Positions 26,097 to 33,847 of a stretch of DNA of 64,000 bases are shown here, one piece after another. The DNA comes from Trinickia violacea (lineage in GTDB: Bacteria; Pseudomonadota; Gammaproteobacteria; Burkholderiales; Burkholderiaceae). Position numbers and translations under genes: made by a program. The stretch's first letter is position 1; every line of letters begins with the position of its first letter. The stretch spans positions 806,001 through 870,000 of the forward strand of contig NZ_CP040077.1 of NCBI RefSeq assembly GCF_005280735.1. Direction: 5' to 3'. Below the pieces are notes generated by a model. The model worked only from the letters and a program-made list of their open reading frames with translations. It made no database searches and was not told the origin of the DNA.

Positions 26097-27203
26097 ATGA
26101 AGACGAAAGCAGCGATCGCATGGAAGGCGGGCGCCCCGCTCACGATCGAAGAGGTCGATCTCGAAGGGCCGCGCGCGGGCGAGGTGCTGATCGAAGTGAA
26201 AGCGACGGGCATCTGCCATACCGATTACTACACGCTCTCGGGTGCTGACCCGGAAGGGATCTTCCCGGCGATCCTCGGGCATGAAGGGGCGGGCGTCGTG
26301 GTCGATGTCGGGCCGGGCGTGGGCACTTTGAAGAAAGGCGATCACGTGATTCCGCTTTACACGCCGGAATGCCGCGAGTGCAAGTTCTGCCTGTCGCGCA
26401 AGACCAACCTCTGCCAGAAGATCCGCGCGACGCAAGGCAAGGGGCTGATGCCCGATGCGACCTCGCGCTTTTCGGTCGGCGGCAAGCCGATCTTTCACTA
26501 CATGGGCACGTCCACCTTTTCGAATTACATCGTCGTGCCGGAGATCGCGGTCGCGAAGATCCGCGAAGACGCGCCGTTCGACAAGGTCTGCTACATCGGC
26601 TGCGGCGTGACGACGGGCGTCGGCGCGGTGGTGTATACGGCGAAGGTCGAGGCGGGCGCGAACGTGGTCGTGTTCGGTCTGGGCGGCATCGGCTTGAACG
26701 TGATTCAAGGCGCGAAGATGGTCGGCGCGGACAAGATCATCGGGGTCGACCTCAACCCGGGTCGCGTCGAGCTGGCGAAGAAATTCGGCATGACCCACTT
26801 TGTCAATCCGAAGGACGTGGAGAACGTCGTCGACCATATCGTGCAGCTCACCGATGGCGGTGCCGACTACTCGTTCGAATGCATCGGCAACGTGAAGACG
26901 ATGCGTCAGGCGCTCGAATGCTGTCACAAGGGCTGGGGGCAGTCGATCATCATCGGCGTGGCGGCGGCGGGCGAGGAGATCAGCACGCGGCCGTTCCAGC
27001 TCGTGACGGGCCGCGAGTGGAAGGGCTCGGCGTTCGGCGGCGCGCGCGGGCGCACGGACGTGCCGAAGATCGTCGACTGGTACATGGAAGGCAAGCTCAA
27101 CATCGACGACCTGATCACGCACACGCTGCCGCTCGAGCAGATCAACGAGGGCTTCGAGTTGATGAAGAGGGGCGAGTCGATTCGCTCGGTCGTCTTGTAC
27201 TAA
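26097..27203 (+). CDS. frmA: S-(hydroxymethyl)glutathione dehydrogenase (class III ADH)
   Basis: The zinc- and NAD-dependent enzyme that oxidises S-hydroxymethylglutathione to S-formylglutathione in formaldehyde detoxification. It has 368 residues. The catalytic zinc site is seen in ATGICHTDYYT and GHEGAGVV; the structural zinc cysteines are in PECRECKFCLSRKTNLC; the coenzyme site is VFGLGGIGLNVIQGAKMVGA followed by IIGVDLN. ATG 26097 has AAGGAG upstream. The frame extends to 25923 but the added part has no family similarity. The hydrolase gene for the next step follows after 15 bp. Confidence 0.96.
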   Translation: MKTKAAIAWKAGAPLTIEEVDLEGPRAGEVLIEVKATGICHTDYYTLSGADPEGIFPAILGHEGAGVVVDVGPGVGTLKKGDHVIPLYTPECRECKFCLSRKTNLCQKIRATQGKGLMPDATSRFSVGGKPIFHYMGTSTFSNYIVVPEIAVAKIREDAPFDKVCYIGCGVTTGVGAVVYTAKVEAGANVVVFGLGGIGLNVIQGAKMVGADKIIGVDLNPGRVELAKKFGMTHFVNPKDVENVVDHIVQLTDGGADYSFECIGNVKTMRQALECCHKGWGQSIIIGVAAAGEEISTRPFQLVTGREWKGSAFGGARGRTDVPKIVDWYMEGKLNIDDLITHTLPLEQINEGFELMKRGESIRSVVLY

Positions 27204-27218
27204 ACGGGAGGCATCGCG

Positions 27219-28067
27219 ATGCTTGAACTCGTCGAAGAACACGTCTGCCACGGCGGCGTACAGCGCATCTATCGTCACGACTCGCGTGTGATCGGGCTGC
27301 CGATGCGCTTCTCCGCGTATCTGCCGCCCCAGGCGTCGCACGGTCGCGTGCCGGCGCTGTTCTATCTCGCGGGCCTCACCTGCACCGAGGAGACGTTCGC
27401 GATCAAGGCGGGCGCCCAGCGCTTCGCCTCGCAGCACGGCGTCGCGCTGATCTCGCCCGACACGAGTCCGCGCGGCGCGGGCGTGCCGGGCGAGAGCGCG
27501 TCGTGGGACTTCGGCGTCGGCGCGGGGTTCTATCTCGATGCGACGCAAGAGCCGTGGTCCAAGCACTATCGGATGTATTCGTATGTCGTCGACGAGCTGC
27601 GTGAGACGGTGCTGGCCGAGTTGCCGCTCGAGCGCGACAAGCTCGGCATCTTCGGACATTCGATGGGAGGTCACGGCGCGTTGACGATTGCGTTGCGCAA
27701 TCCTGGTATTTATCGATCGGTGTCGGCGTTTGCGCCGATCGCCGCGCCGATGCGTTGTCCGTGGGGCGAGAAGGCGTTTTCCGGTTACCTGGGTGCGAAT
27801 CGCGAAACGTGGAAGCAGTACGACGCGAGCGAGCTGGTCGCCCATGCGGGCAGCGCGACATTCGATGCGGGGATTCTGATCGACCAGGGTCTGGCCGATC
27901 AATTTCTCGCCGAGCAGCTCAACCCTGACGTGTTCGAGGCCGCATGCCGCGCGGCGGGCCAGCCGCTCACGCTGCGCCGCCATGCGGGGTACGACCACGG
28001 GTATTACTTCATCTCGACGTTCATCGGCGACCACGTCGCGCATCACGCGAAGGTGCTGTGCGCGTGA
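27219..28067 (+). CDS. fghA: S-formylglutathione hydrolase
   Basis: A serine esterase of 282 residues that hydrolyses S-formylglutathione to formate and glutathione. The esterase D family motifs are LFYLAGLTCTEETFAIKAGAQ, SPDTSPRGAGVPGE, the nucleophile elbow GHSMGGHGAL (catalytic Ser) and the C-terminal YDHGYYFIS with the catalytic His. It forms an operon with frmA. Its 3' end nearly touches the convergent znuB gene. Confidence 0.95.
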   Translation: MLELVEEHVCHGGVQRIYRHDSRVIGLPMRFSAYLPPQASHGRVPALFYLAGLTCTEETFAIKAGAQRFASQHGVALISPDTSPRGAGVPGESASWDFGVGAGFYLDATQEPWSKHYRMYSYVVDELRETVLAELPLERDKLGIFGHSMGGHGALTIALRNPGIYRSVSAFAPIAAPMRCPWGEKAFSGYLGANRETWKQYDASELVAHAGSATFDAGILIDQGLADQFLAEQLNPDVFEAACRAAGQPLTLRRHAGYDHGYYFISTFIGDHVAHHAKVLCA

Positions 28068-28068
28068 T

Positions 28069-28851
28069 TTACCGCCGTGCCAGTAAGCTCAAGCCATAGA
28101 CGACCGCGGCGAGCGCAGTGATCCAGAAGCTCGTCGGCCAGTCGGTGTAGAAGGCGAGCGTGACGCCGAGCCACGCTTGCGCGAGCGCGAAGAGGGCGGC
28201 GAGCAGAAGGCCGAGCGAGAGCCGCGTCGACAAGTTTTGCGCGGCCGCCGCCGGTCCCACCATCAGCGTGAACACGAGCAGCACGCCGACGATCTGCGTG
28301 CAGGCGGCCACGGTCAGCGCGGCAATGATCAGGAACAGCACGGACACGAGCCGCAGCGACACGCCTTTTGCCTCGGCCAGCTCCGGTTGCAGCGACGCGA
28401 ACATGAGCGGCCGCATGATCGCGCCGAGCGCGATCAAGCTGACCGCGCCGATGCCCGCCAGCACCGCGAGCGTCTCCGGATTCACGCCGAGCACGTTGCC
28501 GAAAAGGAGCGCGGTGACCTGCGTCGCGTACGCCGTGAAGAAGTGCAGAAACAATAGCCCGAAACCGAGCGACAGAGACAGGATCACGCCGATCGCCACA
28601 TCGCGCCCCGCGAGCTTTTCGCCGAGCGCGCCCATGCCGACTCCGGCCGCGACCGTGAAGCCGATCATCCCCCAGATCGGCGAGATGCCGATCAGCACCG
28701 CGCCCGTCGCGCCCGTGAAGCCGACGTGCGACAGCGCGTGTCCCGCGAACGTCTGTCCGCGCATCACGAGAAAGTAGCCGACGATGCCCGCGAGCACCGC
28801 TACGATCCCCGACGCGGCGAACGCGTTGATCATGAAATCGTATTCAAACAT
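28069..28851 (-). CDS. znuB: Zinc ABC transporter permease ZnuB
   Basis: An inner-membrane permease of 260 residues of the ABC-3 (ZnuB/MntB) family, with about 8 hydrophobic segments; typical motifs include FLVMRGQTFAGHALSHVGFTGATGAV and SLALGAIMRPLMFASL-like turns. The frame opens earlier (28932), but the start at 28851 (MFEYDFMINAFAASG) matches the family and overlaps the 3' end of znuC by 8 bp, indicating translational coupling. It is the last gene of zur-znuA-znuC-znuB. Confidence 0.93.
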   Translation of the reverse strand: MFEYDFMINAFAASGIVAVLAGIVGYFLVMRGQTFAGHALSHVGFTGATGAVLIGISPIWGMIGFTVAAGVGMGALGEKLAGRDVAIGVILSLSLGFGLLFLHFFTAYATQVTALLFGNVLGVNPETLAVLAGIGAVSLIALGAIMRPLMFASLQPELAEAKGVSLRLVSVLFLIIAALTVAACTQIVGVLLVFTLMVGPAAAAQNLSTRLSLGLLLAALFALAQAWLGVTLAFYTDWPTSFWITALAAVVYGLSLLARR

Positions 28852-29770
28852 CGTGCGTGTGTCCGTCGCGAGAGGTGTGCGCGGTCTTCGCCGCAGGGTG
28901 GTGGCCGTGAGCGTGACCATGCTCGTGCTCATGCCCGTGGTCGTGCGCGTGGTCGTCTTCGTGCTCGTGGTCGTGCTTTTCGACCTCGACGTCGCCTGAC
29001 ATCACGAAGATGCGGCCGTTCACGCGCATCACGTCGATCGGCGAGCCATAGAGGCGCGAGAGCACCGGCTTCGTGATGACTTCGTCGACGGTGCCGAGCG
29101 CCGCGACGCCGCTGCCGAGATACAGCACGCGGTCGAGTGAGTTCAAGAGCGGATTGAGTTCGTGTGCCGAGAACAGCACGGTGATGCCGAGCTCGCGCTG
29201 CACGTTGCGCACGAGCTCCACGACGCCGCGCTGGTGATGGGGATCGAGGCTGATGAGCGGCTCGTCGAGCAGGAGCAGGCGCGGCTCGCCGAGCAGGCAT
29301 TGCGCAAGCAGCAAGCGTTGGCGCTCGCCGCCCGACAGCTCCGACAAGGGCCGCTCGGCAAGCGAGCGGCCGCCGACGAGATCGAGCACGCGCTCGACGT
29401 TCGCGCGCGTCGCCGCATCGGCATGCGGGAGGCCCCAGCGATGGCCGTCCGCGGCCATCGCGACGAAATCGCGGCCGCGCACGCGGCGGCCGGCGAGCGC
29501 GCTGCGCGTCTGCGGCATGTAGCCGATCGCGGGATTGCCCCGCGCGACGGGCGCGCCCGCCACGCGGATCGTGCCGCTTGTGGCGGGCACGAGGCCGAGC
29601 ACGGCGCGCATCAGCGTCGTCTTGCCCGCGCCGTTCGGCCCGAGCACGCCGATGAATTCGCCCTGGTTCACCGAGAGGGTGGTCTCGGTGAGGATCGTGC
29701 GTCCGCCGAGTTCGAGCGTCACGCGCTCGAGTTCGAGCGCGTGACGCGGTTTGCCGCTTGCGAGACTCAT
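28844..29770 (-). CDS. znuC: Zinc ABC transporter ATPase ZnuC with His-rich C-terminal tail
   Basis: The cytoplasmic ATPase of the zinc importer, 308 residues. Walker A is GPNGAGKTT, the ABC signature LSGGERQRL, Walker B LLLLDEPLISLD and the H-loop His is in FSAHELN. It is longer than E. coli ZnuC because of a C-terminal tail (about 265-308) packed with His, Asp and Glu, including the repeat HDHGHEHEHGHAHGHH. Such tails bind zinc and may report intracellular zinc status. It overlaps znuA by 4 bp. Confidence 0.94.
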   Translation of the reverse strand: MSLASGKPRHALELERVTLELGGRTILTETTLSVNQGEFIGVLGPNGAGKTTLMRAVLGLVPATSGTIRVAGAPVARGNPAIGYMPQTRSALAGRRVRGRDFVAMAADGHRWGLPHADAATRANVERVLDLVGGRSLAERPLSELSGGERQRLLLAQCLLGEPRLLLLDEPLISLDPHHQRGVVELVRNVQRELGITVLFSAHELNPLLNSLDRVLYLGSGVAALGTVDEVITKPVLSRLYGSPIDVMRVNGRIFVMSGDVEVEKHDHEHEDDHAHDHGHEHEHGHAHGHHPAAKTAHTSRDGHTHDV

Positions 29771-30687
29771 TGCCCCTTCCCTTCAAGCGCCACGGACAAC
29801 GCATCGAGCTGCGAGGCCATCCATTTCTGGAAGTCCTTGCCCGCCGGCTGGGTTTCCGTGACGCTCACCGTCGGCACGCCCGAATCGCGGGCGAGCTTGA
29901 GCATGCGCTTCGTGAGCGCTTCAGTCGCCTGGCTGTTGTAGATCAAGACGCGCACTTGCTTCTCGCGCAGGTCTTTCTCGAATGCGGCAATGTCGGACGC
30001 GCTGGGTTCGGTGTCGTTCATCACCGCGAGCTGAAACTTCGGATTACGCATCGCGAGGCCGATCGCGTCGGACATATAGCCGAACACGGGCTCGGTCGCC
30101 GTCACGGGCACACCTGTGTATTTCGCCCGCAGAGCCGCAACCTTCGCATCGATCGGCTTCAGCGAGTCGAGGAACTTCGCGAGGTTGGCGTCGTAATCGG
30201 CCTTGTGCGCCGGATCGGCCGCGACGAGCGCGGCGTTCACCGCGCGCGCGACCGCGGGCATCGTCGCCGGATCGTACCAGAGGTGCGGGTTGTCGCCGGC
30301 TTTCTTGCCGACGAGATCCGCCGCGACGATCACGGTGCGCTTCGCGTTCTTCGATGCGCCGAGCAGCTTCGCCATCCAGGGGTCGTAGTCGGCGCCGTTG
30401 TAGACGACGAAAGTCGCGTGCTGCAGCGCGCGCGCCGTTTTCGGGCTCGCTTCGAAGAGATGCGGGTCTTGGTCAGGATTGCTCAGAATGCTCGTGACGT
30501 CGACATGATCGCCGCCCAACTGATGCACGACGTCACCATAGAAGTTTTCCGCCGCGACAACCGGAATCTTTGCGTTTTGCGCGAACGCCGCATGGCTGAC
30601 CATGAGCGCCGCGGCGCCTGCCGCAACGAACGTCGGCAATTTCAGCACGTGACGTGCGATGGCCTGCATCGATCCAATGGCCTTCAT
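29767..30687 (-). CDS. znuA: Zinc-binding periplasmic protein ZnuA
   Basis: The substrate-binding subunit of the zinc ABC importer, 306 residues, cluster A-1 family. A signal peptide ends near SHAAFAQ (about 36). Probable metal ligands lie in NPDQDPHLFEASP, the DNPHLWYDP segment, and a late acidic site. Unlike E. coli ZnuA it lacks a long His-rich loop, while the partner ATPase has a His-rich tail instead. It overlaps zur upstream and znuC downstream by 4 bp each. Confidence 0.92.
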   Translation of the reverse strand: MKAIGSMQAIARHVLKLPTFVAAGAAALMVSHAAFAQNAKIPVVAAENFYGDVVHQLGGDHVDVTSILSNPDQDPHLFEASPKTARALQHATFVVYNGADYDPWMAKLLGASKNAKRTVIVAADLVGKKAGDNPHLWYDPATMPAVARAVNAALVAADPAHKADYDANLAKFLDSLKPIDAKVAALRAKYTGVPVTATEPVFGYMSDAIGLAMRNPKFQLAVMNDTEPSASDIAAFEKDLREKQVRVLIYNSQATEALTKRMLKLARDSGVPTVSVTETQPAGKDFQKWMASQLDALSVALEGKGQ

Positions 30688-31178
30688 TCTTCGTGTTCCT
30701 TATCTGGATTGTGATCTTTGGTCTTGCAATCGCCGCACAAGCCGGTGAGTTCGACCACTTGCTTGTGCACTTCGAAACCATGCGCGGGCGGCGTTGCCGA
30801 GAGGCGCTCGGCGAGTTCCTCGCCCGGAATTTCGACGGTGTCCCCGCAGCGCTCGCAGATCAGGAACTGGCTCTGATGCGGCTTGCCAATCTCGCAGCAC
30901 GCGACGAACGCGTTCCTCGATTCGATCCGGTGCACGAAACCGTTCTCGACCAGAAAGTCGAGCGCCCGGTAGACCGTGGTCGGCGGCACGCGGCCGCGTT
31001 GCGGCTCGAGCGCGGCGAGCAGGTCGTAGGCGCCGATCGGCCGCGCGGCCGTGACGATCAACTCGTAGACCTGGCGGCGCAGCGGCGTGAGCGTCAGATC
31101 GTGCTCGACGGCGAACGCGTCGGCGCGCGCGAGGCGTTCGGCAAGGTCGTGGGCGGGATGGACGTGGTCGGCGGACAT
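30684..31178 (-). CDS. zur: Zinc uptake regulator Zur (Fur family)
   Basis: A Fur-family zinc sensor of 164 residues that represses zinc import when zinc is sufficient. Features are the winged helix LTPLRRQVYELIVTAARPIGAYDLL, PPTTVYRALDFLVENGFVHRIES, and the structural zinc cysteines in LICERCGDTVEI and GLCGDCKTKDH. The frame opens at 31283 but ATG 31178 (MSADHVHP) begins the normal protein. It is the first gene of zur-znuA-znuC-znuB, so the regulon is autoregulated through tandem boxes at 31218-31251. Confidence 0.93.
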   Translation of the reverse strand: MSADHVHPAHDLAERLARADAFAVEHDLTLTPLRRQVYELIVTAARPIGAYDLLAALEPQRGRVPPTTVYRALDFLVENGFVHRIESRNAFVACCEIGKPHQSQFLICERCGDTVEIPGEELAERLSATPPAHGFEVHKQVVELTGLCGDCKTKDHNPDKEHEE

Positions 31179-31217
31179 GGCAGCAATTCCCGAATCGCGA
31201 AAGATCAGTGAGTTCGG

Positions 31218-31251
31218 GATGATATAACGTATCGCGATGATATAACGTATC
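31218..31251. promoter_or_regulatory. Tandem Zur boxes upstream of zur
   Basis: Two identical 16-bp copies of GATGATATAACGTATC (31218-31233 and 31236-31251), spaced 18 bp apart. Each contains the imperfect palindrome GATATAACGTATC and resembles Zur operators with a TATAAC core. They lie 40-73 bp before the zur start on the minus strand and about 60-100 bp from the polyol operator on the other side. Confidence 0.75.
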
Positions 31252-31314
31252 ACGGACTTCCGCACCGCACCATCGAAATCCACCGCATTACCTTGACAGT
31301 GCTGTACGCGTATC

Positions 31315-31349
31315 CGATCATTCGATCAACAAACGAGCAATTGCTCAAT
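31315..31349. promoter_or_regulatory. Putative polyol-regulon operator upstream of the SDR/transport operon
   Basis: The block contains a perfect 12-bp palindrome GAGCAATTGCTC (31335-31346) preceded by CGATCATTCGATCAACAAAC. Nearly the same 35-bp block, inverted, lies in the dalD/FGGY-kinase intergenic region at 50584-50618. The probable binder is the SorC-type regulator at 46473-47462; this is inferred from context. Confidence 0.6.
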
Positions 31350-31392
31350 CGCTGGGCGTTCGCTCACCGCGACAACAAATCGGAGACACGCA

Positions 31393-32169
31393 GTGAAACT
31401 GCAAGACAAGGTCGCCATCCTCACAGGCGCCGCCAGCGGCATCGGCGAAGCGGTGGCCATGCGCTATCTCGACGAAGGCGCCAAGTGCGTGCTGGTCGAC
31501 GTGAAGCCCATCGGCAAATTCGCGCAGCGTCTCTCCGAAACCCACCCCGAGCGCGTCCACGTGGTCAGTGCGGACGTTACGCGCCGCGAGGACATCGAGG
31601 GGATCGTCGCGATCACCGTCCAGCATTTCGGCGGCGTCGATATCCTCTTCAACAACGCGGCGCTCTTCGACATGCGCCCGCTCCTCGACGAATCGTGGGA
31701 CACCTTCGACACGCTCTTCGCCGTCAACGTGAAGGGCATGTTCTTCCTCATGCAAGCGGTCGCGCGCCGGATGGTCGAGCAAGGGCGCGGCGGCAAGATC
31801 GTCAATATGTCGTCGCAAGCCGGCCGGCGCGGCGAGGCGCTCGTCTCGCACTACTGCGCGACCAAGGCGGCGGTTCTGAGCTACACGCAGTCGGCCGCGC
31901 TCGCGCTTGCGCCGCACAAGATCAACGTGAACGGCATCGCGCCGGGCGTCGTCGATACGCCGATGTGGGATCAGGTCGACGCGCTGTTCGCCCGCTACGA
32001 GAATCGGCCGCTCGGCGAGAAGAAGCGGCTCGTGGGCGAAGCCGTGCCGCTGGGCCGCATGGGCGTTCCCGCCGACCTGACGGGCGCCGCGCTCTTTCTC
32101 GCATCGGCCGATGCCGACTACATCACCGCTCAGACGCTGAACGTCGACGGCGGCAATTGGATGAGCTGA
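31393..32169 (+). CDS. SDR polyol dehydrogenase (sorbitol/galactitol dehydrogenase-like)
   Basis: A short-chain dehydrogenase of 258 residues oxidising a sugar alcohol with NAD. The cofactor motif is TGAASGIGEA (about 12-21), then NNAALFD, the catalytic Ser in IVNMSSQAG, and YCATK (Tyr/Lys pair), with a C-terminal LNVDGGNWMS. It resembles SmoS-type sorbitol (L-iditol 2-) dehydrogenases that head polyol transport operons, and the ABC transporter genes follow. ATG 31393 comes about 40 bp after a putative operator. The exact polyol is not resolved. Confidence 0.87.
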   Translation: MKLQDKVAILTGAASGIGEAVAMRYLDEGAKCVLVDVKPIGKFAQRLSETHPERVHVVSADVTRREDIEGIVAITVQHFGGVDILFNNAALFDMRPLLDESWDTFDTLFAVNVKGMFFLMQAVARRMVEQGRGGKIVNMSSQAGRRGEALVSHYCATKAAVLSYTQSAALALAPHKINVNGIAPGVVDTPMWDQVDALFARYENRPLGEKKRLVGEAVPLGRMGVPADLTGAALFLASADADYITAQTLNVDGGNWMS

Positions 32170-32249
32170 TTTCCCCGCAACATCGCGCAGTTCCGCCTAC
32201 GCTTAAAGAAGCGCTTCAGTTACATAACGCACAAGAGAAAGGAGACGAA

Positions 32250-33659
32250 ATGAACTACCCCCATGCTCACAGCAGTTCGCTGCCCCCCGAGGGGGCCGAT
32301 GCCTTCCTTGGGGCGGCCCGGCGGAAGGCATCGATGAAACGAACGTTTAGACCCGCGCTCAACGCGCTATGCGGTGGTGCGCTGGCTTTTGCGGCGTTTG
32401 GCGCCCATGCGGCGCAGACGATCACGATTGCGATGTTGAACAACCCGGACATGATCGAGCTGAAGAAGCTCTCACCCGCGTTCGAGCAGGCCAATCCGGA
32501 CATCAAGCTCAACTGGGTGGTGCTCGAAGAAAACGTGCTGCGCCAGCGCGCGACCACCGACATCACGACCAACAGCGGCCAATTCGACGTGATGATGATC
32601 GGCACGTACGAAACGCCGCAGTGGGGCAAGCGCGGCTGGCTCGCCCCGATGACGAACCTGCCCGCCGACTACGACCTGAACGACGTCGTGAAGACGGCGC
32701 GCGACGGTCTCTCCAATAACGGCACGCTGTATGCGCTGCCGTTCTACGTCGAAAGCTCGATGACGTACTACCGCAAGGACCTGTTCGCGGCGAAGGGCCT
32801 GACGATGCCCGACCAGCCGACCTACGACCAGATCGCGCAGTTCGCGGACAAGCTCACCGACAAGGCCAACGGCGTCTACGGCATCTGCTTGCGCGGCAAG
32901 GCGGGCTGGGGCGAGAACATGGCCTACGTGACGACGGTCGTGAACACGTTCGGCGGCCGCTGGTTCGACGACAAATGGCATGCGCAGCTCGATTCACCCG
33001 AATGGAAGAAGGCGGTCACGTTCTACGTGAATCTGCTGAAGAAGGACGGCCCCCCGGGAGCGAGCTCGAACGGCTTCAACGAGAACCTGACGCTGATGTC
33101 CTCGGGCAAGTGCGGGATGTGGATCGACGCGACGGTGGCGGCCGGCATGCTGTACAACAAGCAGCAGTCGCAGATCTCGGACAAGGTCGGCTTTGCGGCC
33201 GCGCCGACGGCGGCCACGCCGAATGGCTCGCACTGGCTGTGGTCGTGGGCGCTCGCGATTCCGAAGTCGTCGAAGCAGCCGGATGCGGCCAAGAAGTTCA
33301 TCACCTGGGCGACCTCGAAGGGCTACATCGAGATGGTCGCGAAGGATGAGGGCTGGGCATCGGTGCCGCCCGGCACGCGCGAGTCGACCTATGCGCGTCC
33401 CGAGTATCAGCAGGCCGCGCCGTTCGCGAGCTTCGTGCTCAAGGCGATCCAGACCGCCGATCCGACTCATCCGACGCTGAAGCCCGTGCCGTACACCGGT
33501 GTGCAGTTCGTCGGCATCCCTGAGTTCCAGTCGTTCGGCACCGTGGTCGGACAGAGCATCGCCGGTGCGTTGGCAGGCCAGATGGGCGTCGACCAGGCGC
33601 TGGCCGCGGGCCAGGCGACCGCCAACCGCGCGGTGCAACAGGCCGGCTATCAGAAATGA
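32250..33659 (+). CDS. Polyol ABC transporter substrate-binding protein (SmoE-like) with repeat-derived N-terminal extension
   Basis: The periplasmic binding protein of the sugar-alcohol importer. The signal peptide starts at the ATG at 32334 (MKRTFRPALNALCGGALAF, cleavage near AHAAQT), followed by a type 1 solute-binding fold with QFDVMMIGTYETPQWG and the C-terminal IPEFQSFGTVVGQ. However, the only good ribosome binding site (GAAAGGAG, 32237-32244) precedes ATG 32250. The 28 codons between the two ATGs are formed by a GC-rich intergenic repeat with a strong hairpin. I give the longer frame (469 residues); the mature protein should be the same if the extended signal is processed. Confidence 0.88.
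   Translation: MNYPHAHSSSLPPEGADAFLGAARRKASMKRTFRPALNALCGGALAFAAFGAHAAQTITIAMLNNPDMIELKKLSPAFEQANPDIKLNWVVLEENVLRQRATTDITTNSGQFDVMMIGTYETPQWGKRGWLAPMTNLPADYDLNDVVKTARDGLSNNGTLYALPFYVESSMTYYRKDLFAAKGLTMPDQPTYDQIAQFADKLTDKANGVYGICLRGKAGWGENMAYVTTVVNTFGGRWFDDKWHAQLDSPEWKKAVTFYVNLLKKDGPPGASSNGFNENLTLMSSGKCGMWIDATVAAGMLYNKQQSQISDKVGFAAAPTAATPNGSHWLWSWALAIPKSSKQPDAAKKFITWATSKGYIEMVAKDEGWASVPPGTRESTYARPEYQQAAPFASFVLKAIQTADPTHPTLKPVPYTGVQFVGIPEFQSFGTVVGQSIAGALAGQMGVDQALAAGQATANRAVQQAGYQK
32262..32333. repeat. Burkholderiales-type GC-rich intergenic repeat, copy 1
   Basis: It contains CCCCCCGAGGGGG (32283-32295) and CTTGGGGCGGCCCGGCG (32307-32323), both of which recur in copy 2 at 33787-33824. An 11-bp perfect stem CGATGCCTTCC/GGAAGGCATCG (32297-32307 and 32323-32333) ends directly against the ATG at 32334. 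Confidence 0.75.
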
Positions 33660-33739
33660 CGTAACGCATTTCCAGGCGGCGCGTCCCCCGCGCGCCGCTT
33701 GGGAGCTTCGCAGCACAGCGGGCCGCGTTCCCTGCGCGG

Positions 33740-33835
33740 TTCGCGCATGAGACAGAGAGCCCCCAAACCTGGCGCTGCGCGCCAGGCCCCCCGAGGGGGT
33801 CCGCAAACTTGGGGCGGCCCGGCGTTTTCTCAAGA
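33740..33835. repeat. Burkholderiales-type GC-rich intergenic repeat, copy 2
   Basis: It shares CCCCCCGAGGGGG (33787-33799) and CTTGGGGCGGCCCGGCG (33808-33824) with copy 1. It also carries a small hairpin CCTGGCGC/GCGCCAGG on its left side. It fills the gap between the binding-protein gene and the first permease gene, leaving the permease ribosome binding site AAGAGGTG intact. Confidence 0.75.
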
Positions 33836-33847
33836 GGTGTTCCGATC

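Noticed and set aside
31293..33659. A 788-codon frame joining the dehydrogenase region to the binding protein
   Set aside because: The first two thirds are an out-of-frame reading of the SDR gene; only the part from 32250 is a real protein.
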